Shown here: positions 1 to 8,255 of the stretch, one piece after another
Position numbering within the stretch: position 1 is the first letter of the stretch
Layout: every line of letters starts with the position of its first letter
Source of the DNA: Eubacterium ramulus
GTDB taxonomy: Bacteria > Bacillota > Clostridia > Lachnospirales > Lachnospiraceae
Direction of reading: 5' to 3'
Assembly (NCBI RefSeq): GCF_003122485.1
Contig: NZ_JRFU01000121.1
Coordinates: 1-64,000 of the forward strand
Length of the DNA stretch: 64,000 nucleotides
The notes under the pieces: model-generated
Seen by the model: only the letters and a program-made list of their open reading frames with translations
Told to the model about the DNA's origin: nothing
The model's database searches: none
Position numbers and translations under genes: made by a program

Positions 1-11
1 CATGACGCGCA

Positions 12-79
12 CCTCGCAACAAGAATGCCGGAGCATTCTTGAATTATAAAGACAAAGATATGCAAAAAAGATTGCGAGG
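12..79 (+). promoter_or_regulatory. Nested inverted repeats upstream of nth
   Basis: A perfect 9-bp hairpin with a four-base loop lies at 20-28/33-41. An outer 8-bp repeat pairs 12-19 with 72-79, and its right arm contains the GCGAGG that would serve as the nth ribosome-binding site. Folding would hide that site, so this may be a translational control element or a dispersed hairpin repeat. Whatever gene precedes it lies outside the window. Confidence 0.4.
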
Positions 80-85
80 AAAATT

Positions 86-718
86 ATGACGAAAAAGCAA
101 AGGGCGCTTGAAATCATAGACCGTTTAAAAAAAGAATATCCGGATGCGGACTGTACCCTGGATTACGATCAGGCATGGAAACTTCTGATCAGTGTCCGTC
201 TGGCAGCGCAGTGTACGGATGCCAGAGTAAATCAGATCGTTCCGAAACTGTTTGAAAAATATCCAAGCGTGGAAGCACTGGCAGAGGCTGAGGTGGCAGA
301 CATTGAGGAGATCGTCCGTCCCTGTGGACTTGGCAAAAGTAAGGCGCGAGATATCAGTGCCTGTATGAAAATGCTTCGGGATGAGTTCGGTGGAAACGTG
401 CCAAAGGATTTTAATGCACTGTTGAAACTTCCGGGGGTCGGCAGAAAAAGTGCAAATCTGATCATGGGTGATGTGTTTGGTGAACCGGCCATTGTGACAG
501 ATACGCACTGCATCCGTCTGGTAAACCGCATGGGACTGGTGGATGGCATCAAGGAGCCGAAAAAAGTAGAAATGGAACTGTGGAAGATCATCCCACCGGA
601 GGAAGGCAGTGATTTCTGCCACCGTCTGGTGTGGCATGGCAGAGAAGTCTGTACTGCACGGACACAGCCATATTGTGACAAGTGTTGTTTAAATGATATT
701 TGTAAAAAACGCATCTGA
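86..718 (+). CDS. nth: Endonuclease III
   Basis: Base-excision-repair DNA glycosylase/AP lyase that removes oxidised pyrimidines. The 210-residue length is normal. The helix-hairpin-helix reads LPGVGRKSAN (115-124) with catalytic Lys121, and the catalytic Asp is D139 in IVTDTH. The C-terminal [4Fe-4S] ligands are C189, C197, C200 and C206; the first gap is seven residues where E. coli Nth has six. The start has a GCGAGG ribosome-binding site that is partly enclosed in the upstream inverted repeat. It is followed by 139 bp without a gene before the molybdenum hydroxylase operon and looks independently transcribed. Confidence 0.95.
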   Translation: MTKKQRALEIIDRLKKEYPDADCTLDYDQAWKLLISVRLAAQCTDARVNQIVPKLFEKYPSVEALAEAEVADIEEIVRPCGLGKSKARDISACMKMLRDEFGGNVPKDFNALLKLPGVGRKSANLIMGDVFGEPAIVTDTHCIRLVNRMGLVDGIKEPKKVEMELWKIIPPEEGSDFCHRLVWHGREVCTARTQPYCDKCCLNDICKKRI

Positions 719-857
719 TGCTAATGATATAGTAAAGATGCGATAAGAATAAAAATGTCCCTTTGGAAAAGTGAAGATAGTATTTGCATTAAGTAAGGGA
801 TGAAAAGCTTTGTATGAGAGAAAACTTTGAAATCATTGTAAAAGAAGGAGAACATGA

Positions 858-1658
858 ATGCTGGAAATCAAAGAGTATGTGAAGGTAGAAAGTCTGGAGC
901 AGGCATTTGAATTAAATCAGAAGCGAACCAATCAGATCATTGGTGGAATGCTCTGGATGAAAATGGGAGATCACAGGATACAGACCGCCATCGATCTGTC
1001 TGGTCTTGGTCTTGATACCATTGAGGAAGATGAGACGCAGTTTTCCATCGGATGTATGACATCCCTGCGTCAGTTGGAGTTACACGAAGGATTAAACCAG
1101 TGGAGTGACGGTGCAGTCCGTGAGAGTGTGCGCCATATCGTAGGTGTACAGTTTCGGAATCTTGCGACCGTAGGTGGGAGTTTGTTTGGAAGGTTTGGAT
1201 TTTCCGATGTGCTGACCTGCTTTTTGGCAATGGACGCATATGTGGAACTGTATCACAATGGAATCCTGTCTCTGGCAGATTTTGTAAATCTTCCTCGTGA
1301 TAACGATGTGTTGATTCGTCTCATCATAAAAAAGATACCTGGGAAATGCGTCTATCTGTCTCAGAGAAATACGAAAACAGATTTTCCAGTATTGACATGT
1401 GCCGTCTGTCTGGATAAAAAAGGAACCAGAGTGGCAGTCGGTGCAAGACCGCAGAAAGCAATGCTTCTGACTGTTTCTGAGGAGCAGACAGAAGAAATCA
1501 GAAAAAACGGTGCGGATGCAGCGGCAAAGATTGCAGAAGAACTTGCGGCTCAGATTCCGACACAGGATAACATGCGCGCCAGTGCCGCATATCGGACTCA
1601 TCTGGCTAAGGTGCTGATCCGTCGTGCACTGCTGACCGTGACAGAGGAGGTGCAGTAA
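858..1658 (+). CDS. Molybdenum hydroxylase FAD-binding subunit (xanthine dehydrogenase type)
   Basis: Medium (FAD) subunit of a xanthine-dehydrogenase-like enzyme, passing electrons from the iron-sulfur subunit to the final acceptor. The 266-residue protein carries the FAD-binding signature NLATVGGSL around residues 101-109 and a C-terminal CO-dehydrogenase flavoprotein-like domain. AAGGAG lies seven bases before the ATG at 858; another ATG at 854 in a different frame is ignored. One base separates its stop from the 2Fe-2S gene, so the three subunits form one operon. The substrate cannot be read from sequence: xanthine, another purine or a different heterocycle are all possible. Confidence 0.87.
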   Translation: MLEIKEYVKVESLEQAFELNQKRTNQIIGGMLWMKMGDHRIQTAIDLSGLGLDTIEEDETQFSIGCMTSLRQLELHEGLNQWSDGAVRESVRHIVGVQFRNLATVGGSLFGRFGFSDVLTCFLAMDAYVELYHNGILSLADFVNLPRDNDVLIRLIIKKIPGKCVYLSQRNTKTDFPVLTCAVCLDKKGTRVAVGARPQKAMLLTVSEEQTEEIRKNGADAAAKIAEELAAQIPTQDNMRASAAYRTHLAKVLIRRALLTVTEEVQ

Positions 1659-1659
1659 C

Positions 1660-2127
1660 ATGGTTGTGACAATTACATTAAATGGAAAAAAAGTGGATGC
1701 ACTTGTAAAACCGGACACGTTGCTCATCGACTTTGTGCGTGATCACGGTTGCTATAGCGTAAAACGTGGCTGTGAAACATCCAACTGTGGACTTTGTACC
1801 GTATTTGTAAATGAAAAACCGGTGCTTTCCTGCTCCATGCTGGTGGCACGGGTAAATGGATGTAAAGTAGATACGTTAGAGGGACTTCAGAAAGAAGCGG
1901 AAGAATTTGGTGCCTTTATTGCGGATCAGGGTGCTGAGCAGTGCGGTTTCTGTAATCCGGGCATGATCATGAATGCCATTGCCTTATTCCGGGAAAATCC
2001 GGATCCTTCCGATGAAGAAATCAAAGAATATTTAGCAGGAAACCTCTGCAGATGTTCCGGATATGAGGGACAGATGCGTGGAATCAAAGCGTTTCTGGAA
2101 TACAAAAAGAATGGAGGCAGCAGATGA
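1660..2127 (+). CDS. Molybdenum hydroxylase 2Fe-2S subunit
   Basis: Small iron-sulfur subunit of the molybdenum hydroxylase, relaying electrons from the molybdopterin site to FAD. The N-terminal plant-ferredoxin-like cluster uses C38, C43, C46 and C58, and the C-terminal helical domain cluster uses C95, C98, C130 and C132 (CGFC and CRC). Its 155 residues match the family. It overlaps the next gene by four bases (ATGA), implying translational coupling. Order FAD, FeS, Mo is common in Clostridia; the E. coli equivalent is XdhC. Confidence 0.92.
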   Translation: MVVTITLNGKKVDALVKPDTLLIDFVRDHGCYSVKRGCETSNCGLCTVFVNEKPVLSCSMLVARVNGCKVDTLEGLQKEAEEFGAFIADQGAEQCGFCNPGMIMNAIALFRENPDPSDEEIKEYLAGNLCRCSGYEGQMRGIKAFLEYKKNGGSR

Positions 2128-4400
2128 AAGCAGTAAATCAGCCAATTCGAAAAAAAGATGCCATGGCGCTGGTGACAGGAAAACCGGTTTTTATGGACGA
2201 TCTGGTTCCAAAGGACTGTCTGATCGTCAAATTACTGCGCAGCCCCCATGCAAATGCAATCGTAAAAGAAATCGATAAAACAGCAGCGGAGAAAGTACCG
2301 GGAATTGAAGCGATTTATACCTGGGAAGATGTACCGCAGCAGCGTTTTACTACGGCAGGACAGACCTATCCAGAGGCAACTCCTTACGATCGTCTGATTC
2401 TGGATCAGCATGTGCGTTTTGTAGGTGATCCGGTGGCGATCATTGCCGGAGAAGATGAAGCCTGCGTGGAAAAAGCCATGCGCCTGATCAAAGTAAAATA
2501 TGAAGTCCTTCCGGCTATTCTGGATTTTCATGTGGCAAAAGACAACGAGATCCTGGTTCATCCGGAAGATAACTGGAGATCTCTCTGTCCGGTTGGAGCG
2601 GACAATAAGCGAAATCTTTGTGCCACAGCGAGATCTGAAGAAGGCGATGTGGACGGTGTGATGGCAGAATGTGATACCATCGTGGAGCATACCTATCACA
2701 CGGTTGCGGATCAGCAGGCGATGATGGAGACCTTCCGTACGTATTGTTCCATCGATGCCTACGGCAGACTGAATATTTTCAGTTCCACACAGATTGTATT
2801 CCATGTGCGAAGAATCGTGTCCAATGCCCTTGGTATTCCGAAATCCCAGATCCGTGTGTCAAAACCCCGAGTCGGCGGTGGTTTCGGAGCGAAACAGACC
2901 GCTGTTTCTGAGGTTTATCCGGCATTTGTAACCTGGATGACAAAGAAACCGTCCAAAATTATTTTTACCAGAGTGGAATGCCAGATCGCTTCCTCACCAC
3001 GTCATGAGATGGAAGTACACGTAAAAGTAGGTGCCATGAAGGACGGAACCATCCGTGCCATTGACATGTATACACTGTCAAATACCGGTGCTTACGGCGA
3101 GCATGGCCCGACAACCGTAGGATTAAGCGGACACAAATCCATTCCGCTTTATGCAAAAGCAGAGGCATTCCGTTTTGACTACGATGTTGTGTATACAAAC
3201 GTAATGTCTGCCGGAGCATATCGAGGTTATGGTGCGACGCAGGGACAGTTTGCGTTGGAATCAGCAGTAAACGAACTGGCGCAGAAACTGCATATGGATC
3301 CGGTGAAGCTGCGTGAGCTGAATATGGTGCGGGAAGGCGAGATCATGCCAGCGTATTACGGTGAGCGAAACAACAGCTGCGCATTAGACCGCTGTCTGAA
3401 ACGTGCGGCAGAGATGATCGGCTGGGAAGAAAAATTCCCTTGCCGCGACATGGGTAATGGAAAAGTGCGGAGCGTCGGTATGGCAATGTCCATGCAGGGA
3501 TCCGGTATTTCTAACGTGGACGTAGGTTCTGCGACTATTAAGTTGAATGAAGACGGAAGTTATCTGCTTTCTATCGGTGCCGCTGATATGGGAACCGGAT
3601 GCGATACAACGCTGGCACAGGTGGCAGCAGAATGTCTGGAATGTGATACGGACAAAATTGCAGTATCCGGTGCGGATACAGATACGTCTCCTTACGATTC
3701 CGGATCTTATGCTTCCAGTACCGCATACATTACCGGTAAAGCAGTGGAAAAAACTGCCCGACATCTGATCGAAGAAATCAGAGCGACCGCGGCGCAGATG
3801 TTGGAGTGCGGGGTGGAAGATACCAGATTTGAAGGAGATCATGTAAGCTGTGTTTCCACAGGAAAATCTGTGACAACAGCAGAGATTGGTGTACATTCCA
3901 TGTGTGCCAATAATCATGCGCTTCAGGTAACAGAAAGTCATTATTCTCCGACTTCTCCGCCACCGTTTATGGTTGGAATGGCAGAAGTGGAAATTGATAA
4001 AGAAACCGGTGAACTGGAACTGATCGATTATGTGGCTGTGGTTGACTGTGGAACACCGCTGAACCCGAACCTTGCGAGAGTTCAGGTAGAAGGAGGACTG
4101 GGACAGGGCATCGGCATGGCATTGTACGAGAATGTACAATATACGGATTATGGAAGAATGATGAACAATTCCCTGATGCAGTATAAGATTCCTGCCCGCG
4201 TGGATTTATGTAAACTTCGCGTAGAGTTCGAGAGCAGTTATGAGCAGTCCGGTCCATTTGGTGCAAAATCCATCGGAGAGATTGTTATCAACACACCGTC
4301 TCCGGCTCTTGCACATGCAGTCGCAAACGCAACCGGTGTCTGGGTGCGTGAACTTCCGATCACACCGGAGAAAATTGCGATGGGTGTACCGGAGCAGTAA
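2124..4400 (+). CDS. Molybdenum hydroxylase catalytic (molybdopterin) subunit
   Basis: Large subunit binding the molybdopterin cofactor and substrate. The 758 residues show the expected landmarks: GGGFGAKQ near 255, AYRGYGATQG near 365, and FGAKSIGEI near the C-terminus with the probable catalytic base Glu719. It is translationally coupled to the iron-sulfur subunit. No MoCo-sulfurase or maturation gene is adjacent. The family includes xanthine dehydrogenase, nicotinate hydroxylase and selenium-dependent purine hydroxylases, so the substrate is left open. A strong terminator at 4491-4533 ends the operon. Confidence 0.9.
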   Translation: MKAVNQPIRKKDAMALVTGKPVFMDDLVPKDCLIVKLLRSPHANAIVKEIDKTAAEKVPGIEAIYTWEDVPQQRFTTAGQTYPEATPYDRLILDQHVRFVGDPVAIIAGEDEACVEKAMRLIKVKYEVLPAILDFHVAKDNEILVHPEDNWRSLCPVGADNKRNLCATARSEEGDVDGVMAECDTIVEHTYHTVADQQAMMETFRTYCSIDAYGRLNIFSSTQIVFHVRRIVSNALGIPKSQIRVSKPRVGGGFGAKQTAVSEVYPAFVTWMTKKPSKIIFTRVECQIASSPRHEMEVHVKVGAMKDGTIRAIDMYTLSNTGAYGEHGPTTVGLSGHKSIPLYAKAEAFRFDYDVVYTNVMSAGAYRGYGATQGQFALESAVNELAQKLHMDPVKLRELNMVREGEIMPAYYGERNNSCALDRCLKRAAEMIGWEEKFPCRDMGNGKVRSVGMAMSMQGSGISNVDVGSATIKLNEDGSYLLSIGAADMGTGCDTTLAQVAAECLECDTDKIAVSGADTDTSPYDSGSYASSTAYITGKAVEKTARHLIEEIRATAAQMLECGVEDTRFEGDHVSCVSTGKSVTTAEIGVHSMCANNHALQVTESHYSPTSPPPFMVGMAEVEIDKETGELELIDYVAVVDCGTPLNPNLARVQVEGGLGQGIGMALYENVQYTDYGRMMNNSLMQYKIPARVDLCKLRVEFESSYEQSGPFGAKSIGEIVINTPSPALAHAVANATGVWVRELPITPEKIAMGVPEQ

Positions 4401-4490
4401 GGGAAAAAGAAGTAAAAATGTGTGTGTTTCCTTATGAAAAAGGAAAAGAATATGAAAAAGACCGGTAAAAGTTAATTTCAACACTACCAA

Positions 4491-4533
4491 AATGCCTTGA
4501 AACTTGGTATACTAAGTTTTAAGGCATTCTTTT
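4491..4533 (+). terminator. Rho-independent terminator after the molybdenum hydroxylase operon
   Basis: Stem 4491-4505 pairs with 4514-4528 (15 bp with one G-T pair), has an 8-base loop and is followed by CTTTT. It lies 90 bp after the stop. Confidence 0.85.
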
Positions 4534-4669
4534 ACTTCTTCAAAGCAAAAGAATACTCCGTAAGGATTGCAGAACTGAACAGCGGAAAATATCAGCTTTG
4601 CAGATGTTCAGTTCGCAGCAAGATTTGCAGACAAATCTTGAATATATCAGAAAGGCAGGTGTGGCACAT

Positions 4670-5611
4670 ATGATGACCGTGTACAAGACGGACAACCGTG
4701 TCCTTCATGAAGTAGAAGAGATGGATCCGGGAGTCTGGATCATGATGACAAACCCAACAATGGAGGAGAGTCAGGAAGTCGCGGAACAATATGATATCGA
4801 TATGGCAGACGTCCGTGCCGCACTGGATGAGGAAGAAAGTTCCCGTATTGAGCTGGAGGATGGATATACCCTGATCCTGGTGGATATTCCGGCAACAGAG
4901 ATCCGTCATGAATCCAAAAACTATACAACTATCCCGCTTGGTATCCTTCTGACACAGGAATGTATCATTACCGTATGTACCGAGGAGACTCCGATCCTGC
5001 AGCATTTCATTGAGCGCAGAGTCCGTGAATTTTCCACAAAGAAGAAAATGCGTTTTGTATATCAGATTCTGTTCCGCACAGCGGCAATGTATCAGAGTAC
5101 ACTGCGTATCATTGATAAAAAGAGAACCGACATCGAGGAAAATATCGGCGGAAATACTGAAGATGAAGACCTTGTAAATTTACATGAACTGGAATCTACG
5201 CTGGTATACTTTGCCACATCCTTAAGAGCAAACGGTGTTGTGTTGGAGCGTCTGTCCAGATACAAACGACTGGAGCAGTATCCGGAAGATACGGAGCTGT
5301 TGGATGACGTCATTATTGAGAACAAGCAGGCGATTGAGATGACAATGATCTACCGAGATATCATTAATGGTACCCGCGAACTGGTATCCTCAGTTATTAA
5401 CAACCGACTGAACAACGTCATGAAATACCTGACATCCATCACACTGGTCATGGCGATTCCGACCATCATTTCCGGATTATACGGAATGAACGTCAGTGGA
5501 AAATGGATGCCATTGTCCAATACACCTTACGGATTTGGAATCATCTGTCTTGGTACATTGATCATTTGTATTCTGATCCTGCTGATCTTAAGAAAGAAAA
5601 ATATGTTGTAG
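4670..5611 (+). CDS. corA: CorA family divalent cation (Mg2+/Co2+) transporter
   Basis: Pentameric inner-membrane Mg2+ channel. A long soluble, largely helical domain is followed by two C-terminal membrane segments, with the diagnostic YGMN motif at the end of the first (about residue 271) and a basic LRKKNML tail. An in-frame TTG at 4598 would add 24 residues. I prefer the ATG at 4670, because the protein from there (MMTVYKTDNRVLHEVE) begins as homologues do and an AGGTG lies upstream; the longer form has only a weak ribosome-binding site. It is monocistronic, lying between two terminators. Confidence 0.88.
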   Translation: MMTVYKTDNRVLHEVEEMDPGVWIMMTNPTMEESQEVAEQYDIDMADVRAALDEEESSRIELEDGYTLILVDIPATEIRHESKNYTTIPLGILLTQECIITVCTEETPILQHFIERRVREFSTKKKMRFVYQILFRTAAMYQSTLRIIDKKRTDIEENIGGNTEDEDLVNLHELESTLVYFATSLRANGVVLERLSRYKRLEQYPEDTELLDDVIIENKQAIEMTMIYRDIINGTRELVSSVINNRLNNVMKYLTSITLVMAIPTIISGLYGMNVSGKWMPLSNTPYGFGIICLGTLIICILILLILRKKNML

Positions 5612-5701
5612 TAATGTCATCAAATCTGCAATTTAGAATGGTGAGGTTACATAACATCACAAAAAACGTCCGTTTTTTCACAGAAAACGACATTGAGATA
5701 G

Positions 5702-5763
5702 AACGTTGCATATGAAATAATTATCCCATCGAGATAATAAATTTCATATGCGGCGTTTTTTTA
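5702..5763 (+). terminator. Terminator after corA
   Basis: Long stem-loop: AACG..CATATGAAAT on the left pairs with ATTTCATATG..CGTT on the right, with an inner ATTATC/GATAAT pair, followed by a seven-T run. It ends corA transcription 90 bp after the stop. Confidence 0.85.
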
Positions 5764-5825
5764 TGCAGGAAAAGAAGTTCCGGGCATAAAAGTAACCCGC
5801 AAAAAACAGGAGGGGAATTAACAAT

Positions 5826-5958
5826 GTGAAAACCATCTATGCAGAGGCTCAGCCGGGGAAAGTAGTCTTAAAGGAGAAGGAGATTCCGGCACCGGGAAAA
5901 GGAGAAGTATTACTGAAAGCAAAATACAGTGCCATGAGCCCGGGAACAGAAAACGGAT
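5826..5958 (+). pseudogene. Zinc-type alcohol dehydrogenase, N-terminal fragment
   Basis: From a GTG preceded by a strong AGGAGGGG site, about 44 residues (starting MKTIYAEAQPGKVVLKEKEI) match the beginning of a medium-chain zinc-binding dehydrogenase, ending at the usual SPGTE segment. The frame then runs into unrelated sequence and stops at 6035. Translation signals are intact but the catalytic and nucleotide-binding parts are gone. It is the left half of a deletion scar fused to an AraC remnant. Confidence 0.72.
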
Positions 5959-6144
5959 TACAAAGCATATCTGACTTCCATCCGAATGGAAGAAGCAATC
6001 AAACTGCTGATCCAGACAGATGCCAAGATGTATGAGATTGGTGAAAAAGTCGGATATAACAATGTGCGGCGGTTTGTGGATGCGTTCAAGCAGATTTATT
6101 CCATGAGCCCGATGGAATACCGTAAAACCTTTCGGGAAGATTAA
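5959..6144 (+). pseudogene. AraC-family regulator, C-terminal fragment
   Basis: In a different frame from the dehydrogenase fragment, 61 residues (YKAYLTSIRMEEAIKLLIQT ... GEKVGYNNVRRFVDAFKQIY ... SPMEYRK) match the last helix-turn-helix of AraC/XylS regulators, including the GY..V..F...FK..Y..SP..YR signature, and end in a proper stop. There is no start and no N-terminal part. A deletion between a dehydrogenase gene and a downstream AraC gene is the simplest origin. Confidence 0.75.
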
Positions 6145-6185
6145 AGCGTGATGCCCTGGTAGTGGAAAAATATAATATAAAGAAG

Positions 6186-6234
6186 AAAACTATATCACAG
6201 ACATAGAAATTTTGCCTTGTGATATAGTTTTTTT
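6186..6234. terminator. Terminator between the AraC remnant and the minus-strand methyltransferase
   Basis: AAACTATATCACA pairs with TGTGATATAGTTT, followed by T's on the plus strand and preceded by A's, so it may stop transcription from both sides. Confidence 0.8.
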
Positions 6235-6316
6235 AGTACTGATTAAATTTTGCTACATAGTGGCAGCTATAAACAGATTTACAATTCTGCCAGGTCATTG
6301 CATCGGGGAAACTCTG

Positions 6317-7177
6317 TTATTTAGATTCCCAGCGACCGGATGCTCCACATGGAAGAACCAGTCCGTTGGAAGAAACCGGAAGTCCGATTTCATCAGCAGT
6401 TACGATACCGTTGTATTTTTTCATAACGGTTCCGAGCATGTAAGCCAGTACTGCTGGTTGAAGTCCTGTTGTATAAGAATTAATCAGGAAGAACAGCGGA
6501 TCATCGGAGAGGATCTGTGTACACAGTTTTACCAGTGGGTAAACAGATTCCTCAATTTTCCAGATTTCACCTTTCGGTCCTCTGCCATAAGAAGGCGGAT
6601 CCATAATGATTGCATCGTAGTGGTTGCCGCGGCGGATCTCACGCTCTACAAATTTCACACAGTCATCCACCAGCCAGCGGATCGGTCTGTCACTGAGACC
6701 GGAAGAAGCAGCATTTTCTTTTGCCCACTGAACCATTCCTTTGGAAGCGTCCACATGAGTAACCTGTGCGCCTGCAGCGGCAGCAGCAAGTGTTGCCCCA
6801 CCGGTATAAGCAAATAAGTTTAATACTTTGATCGGTCTGCCTGCTTTACGAATCTTGTCACCGAACCAGTCCCAGTTTGCAGCCTGCTCCGGGAATAAGC
6901 CGGTATGTTTAAAGCTGAATGGCTTTAAGTTAAAGGTAAGTTCATTGTAATGAATGGTCCACTGCTCCGGCAGATCGAAAAATTCCCATTCACCGCCGCC
7001 TTTTTTACTTCTATGATAGTGGGCATTGTGCTTGTGCCATCCCTTTTCCGTTTTCGGGGTATCCCAGATGACCTGCGGGTCCGGGCGAACCAGGAGATAT
7101 TTTCCCCATCGCTCCAGCTTCTCACCCTGAGAACAATCAATCACCTGATAATCTTTCCAGTTTCTTGCTATCCACAT
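6317..7177 (-). CDS. Class I SAM-dependent methyltransferase (RlmI/COG1092-like)
   Basis: Probable rRNA or other RNA methyltransferase. The Rossmann core has motif I at 118-129 (VLNLFAYTGGAT), an acidic residue binding SAM ribose (HVDAS, D143) and the catalytic-type DPPSYGRG at 193-200. Its 286 residues are shorter than RlmI (about 396) because the N-terminal PUA domain is absent. It is convergent with the upstream scar and divergent from the ribosomal operon, so it is a single-gene unit. The precise target is unknown. Confidence 0.8.
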   Translation of the reverse strand: MWIARNWKDYQVIDCSQGEKLERWGKYLLVRPDPQVIWDTPKTEKGWHKHNAHYHRSKKGGGEWEFFDLPEQWTIHYNELTFNLKPFSFKHTGLFPEQAANWDWFGDKIRKAGRPIKVLNLFAYTGGATLAAAAAGAQVTHVDASKGMVQWAKENAASSGLSDRPIRWLVDDCVKFVEREIRRGNHYDAIIMDPPSYGRGPKGEIWKIEESVYPLVKLCTQILSDDPLFFLINSYTTGLQPAVLAYMLGTVMKKYNGIVTADEIGLPVSSNGLVLPCGASGRWESK

Positions 7178-7472
7178 TGTCTATTTCCTCTACTTTCTCA
7201 ATGAAATTGTCTTTGTATAAAATGTGTTTCTTCTTATTATATTATAATAATGTATGTGCTTGTATGCGTTTGTACAATTCTTTATGATTATAGATGCTAC
7301 TGCTACGTTCGTCAAGGAGATAAGCGATGTAGCGGAAATAGAAAATGATCGTGTCTTGGTGTATGTTTCTCTTCTTCACGCTTTCTTAGCAATCATTTTT
7401 GTATCAAAAATTAATGTATTTATAAAAATACAAGAAAAACACGAATATTTTGAAAAAAATTGAAAAAACTAC
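7178..7472. other. AT-rich divergent spacer
   Basis: About 295 bp between the methyltransferase start and the rpsJ promoter. It is AT-rich and should hold the minus-strand promoter. A 69-codon frame at 7254-7463 has no ribosome-binding site and looks non-coding. I see no other structure. Confidence 0.4.
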
Positions 7473-7501
7473 TTGCAATTCCGAAAGAAATCTCTTATAC
7501 T
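7473..7501 (+). promoter_or_regulatory. Promoter of the S10 superoperon
   Basis: TTGCAA at 7473-7478, a 17-bp spacer and TATACT at 7496-7501, a near-consensus sigma-A promoter. Transcription would begin near 7508, leaving a leader of about 220 nt before rpsJ. Confidence 0.8.
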
Positions 7502-7505
7502 AGCT

Positions 7506-7711
7506 ATTGCTGTGACATGATAGCAATGAAGCGCGAGGTTGCTGCCCGAGTGGCAGGTTTTCCGTGGAGCGAATGTCAAGTTAGGAAACTGACGACAAGT
7601 CACTGTACTGAAACTGAAGACCATGAAATGGTTGAAAACAACGTGTGAGATTGAATGATACACACGGGAGAGTGTACAGTCACCGCTTGTCGTACTAATC
7701 AAAAGTGCGAA
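7506..7711 (+). promoter_or_regulatory. Structured 5' leader of rpsJ (candidate r-protein autoregulatory leader)
   Basis: Many paired elements are visible. Hairpins lie at 7506-7527 and 7542-7556. A long-range helix pairs 7592-7599 with 7686-7693 and continues as 7602-7608 with 7674-7680. It encloses small hairpins at 7620-7632 (ACCAT/ATGGT) and 7642-7666 (CGTGTG/CACACG). The fold ends just before AGGAGG at 7712. This suits an r-leader bound by an operon product such as L4, but the ligand is inference. Confidence 0.6.
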
Positions 7712-7729
7712 AAGGAGGCGACTTTTTTT

Positions 7730-8047
7730 ATGGCAAGTCAAGTAATGAGAATCATTCTCAAGGCTTATGACCACGAGATGGTGGATGCATCAGCAAAGAA
7801 AATTATCGAAACTGTAAAGAAAAACGGATCACAGGTGAGCGGACCGGTACCACTTCCTACTAAGAAAGAGGTTGTAACAATCTTAAGAGCGGTTCACAAA
7901 TACAAAGATTCCAGAGAGCAGTTCGAGCAGAGAACACACAAGAGACTGATCGACATCGTAGCACCAACACAGAAAACTGTTGATGCACTGTCAAGATTAG
8001 AAATGCCGGCTGGTGTCAGCATCGACATCAAGATGAAAAACAAATAA
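7730..8047 (+). CDS. rpsJ: 30S ribosomal protein S10
   Basis: Small-subunit head protein that also serves in NusB-dependent antitermination. The 105-residue sequence is a clear S10, with [13 protein letters not shown] and the C-terminal [15 protein letters not shown]. The reading frame stays open 75 bases upstream, but AGGAGG at 7712-7717 and family alignment place the start at the ATG at 7730 (MASQVMRI). It is the first gene of the S10-spc-alpha superoperon and follows the structured leader. Confidence 0.97.
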   Translation: MASQVMRIILKAYDHEMVDASAKKIIETVKKNGSQVSGPVPLPTKKEVVTILRAVHKYKDSREQFEQRTHKRLIDIVAPTQKTVDALSRLEMPAGVSIDIKMKNK

Positions 8048-8255
8048 TTCATCTGGTAAAAAGTCTTCCTTATATAATAGGAAGCAACATGATTAAGGTA
8101 AAATCCTGAAGGGTTATATATAGAAGCAGCATTCTTCGAATCCGTTTTAACCCACGTTGCAAAACAACAATGGATTCAATGTTCCACTTATATATCACTG
8201 TTCTAGGATGAGCGCATAAAGCGCTCCGCTGTAGAGTAAACAGGAGGTAAATGAG
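8048..8255 (+). promoter_or_regulatory. Structured rpsJ-rplC spacer
   Basis: An unusually long gap for this operon. CTTCCT/AGGAAG forms a hairpin early on. Then ATATATA (8116-8122) can pair with TATATAT (8189-8195), enclosing GAATCC/GGATTC (8138-8143/8172-8177) and GTTG/CAAC (8156-8159/8165-8168). AGCG/CGCT forms a last hairpin near 8211-8223. An internal leader, attenuator or RNase site is possible; no promoter is obvious. Confidence 0.45.

Noticed and set aside
719-857. Possible purine riboswitch before the molybdenum hydroxylase operon
   Set aside because: Only a weak TCCCTT/AAGGGA pairing is present (758-763/795-800), with none of the conserved purine-aptamer loop sequences.
1092-1727. 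A 211-codon minus-strand frame across the molybdenum hydroxylase FAD gene
   Set aside because: It lies antisense to a clear subunit gene, its translation is rich in Cys, His and Phe with no family pattern, and it has no ribosome-binding site.
3384-4139. A 251-codon minus-strand frame inside the large molybdenum hydroxylase gene
   Set aside because: Antisense shadow of conserved coding sequence with no start signals.
6212-6817. A 201-codon plus-strand frame opposite the methyltransferase
   Set aside because: Begins within the terminator region and runs antisense to a gene with clear methyltransferase motifs.
7254-7463. A 69-codon frame upstream of the rpsJ promoter
   Set aside because: No Shine-Dalgarno, AT-driven composition and no recognisable protein pattern.
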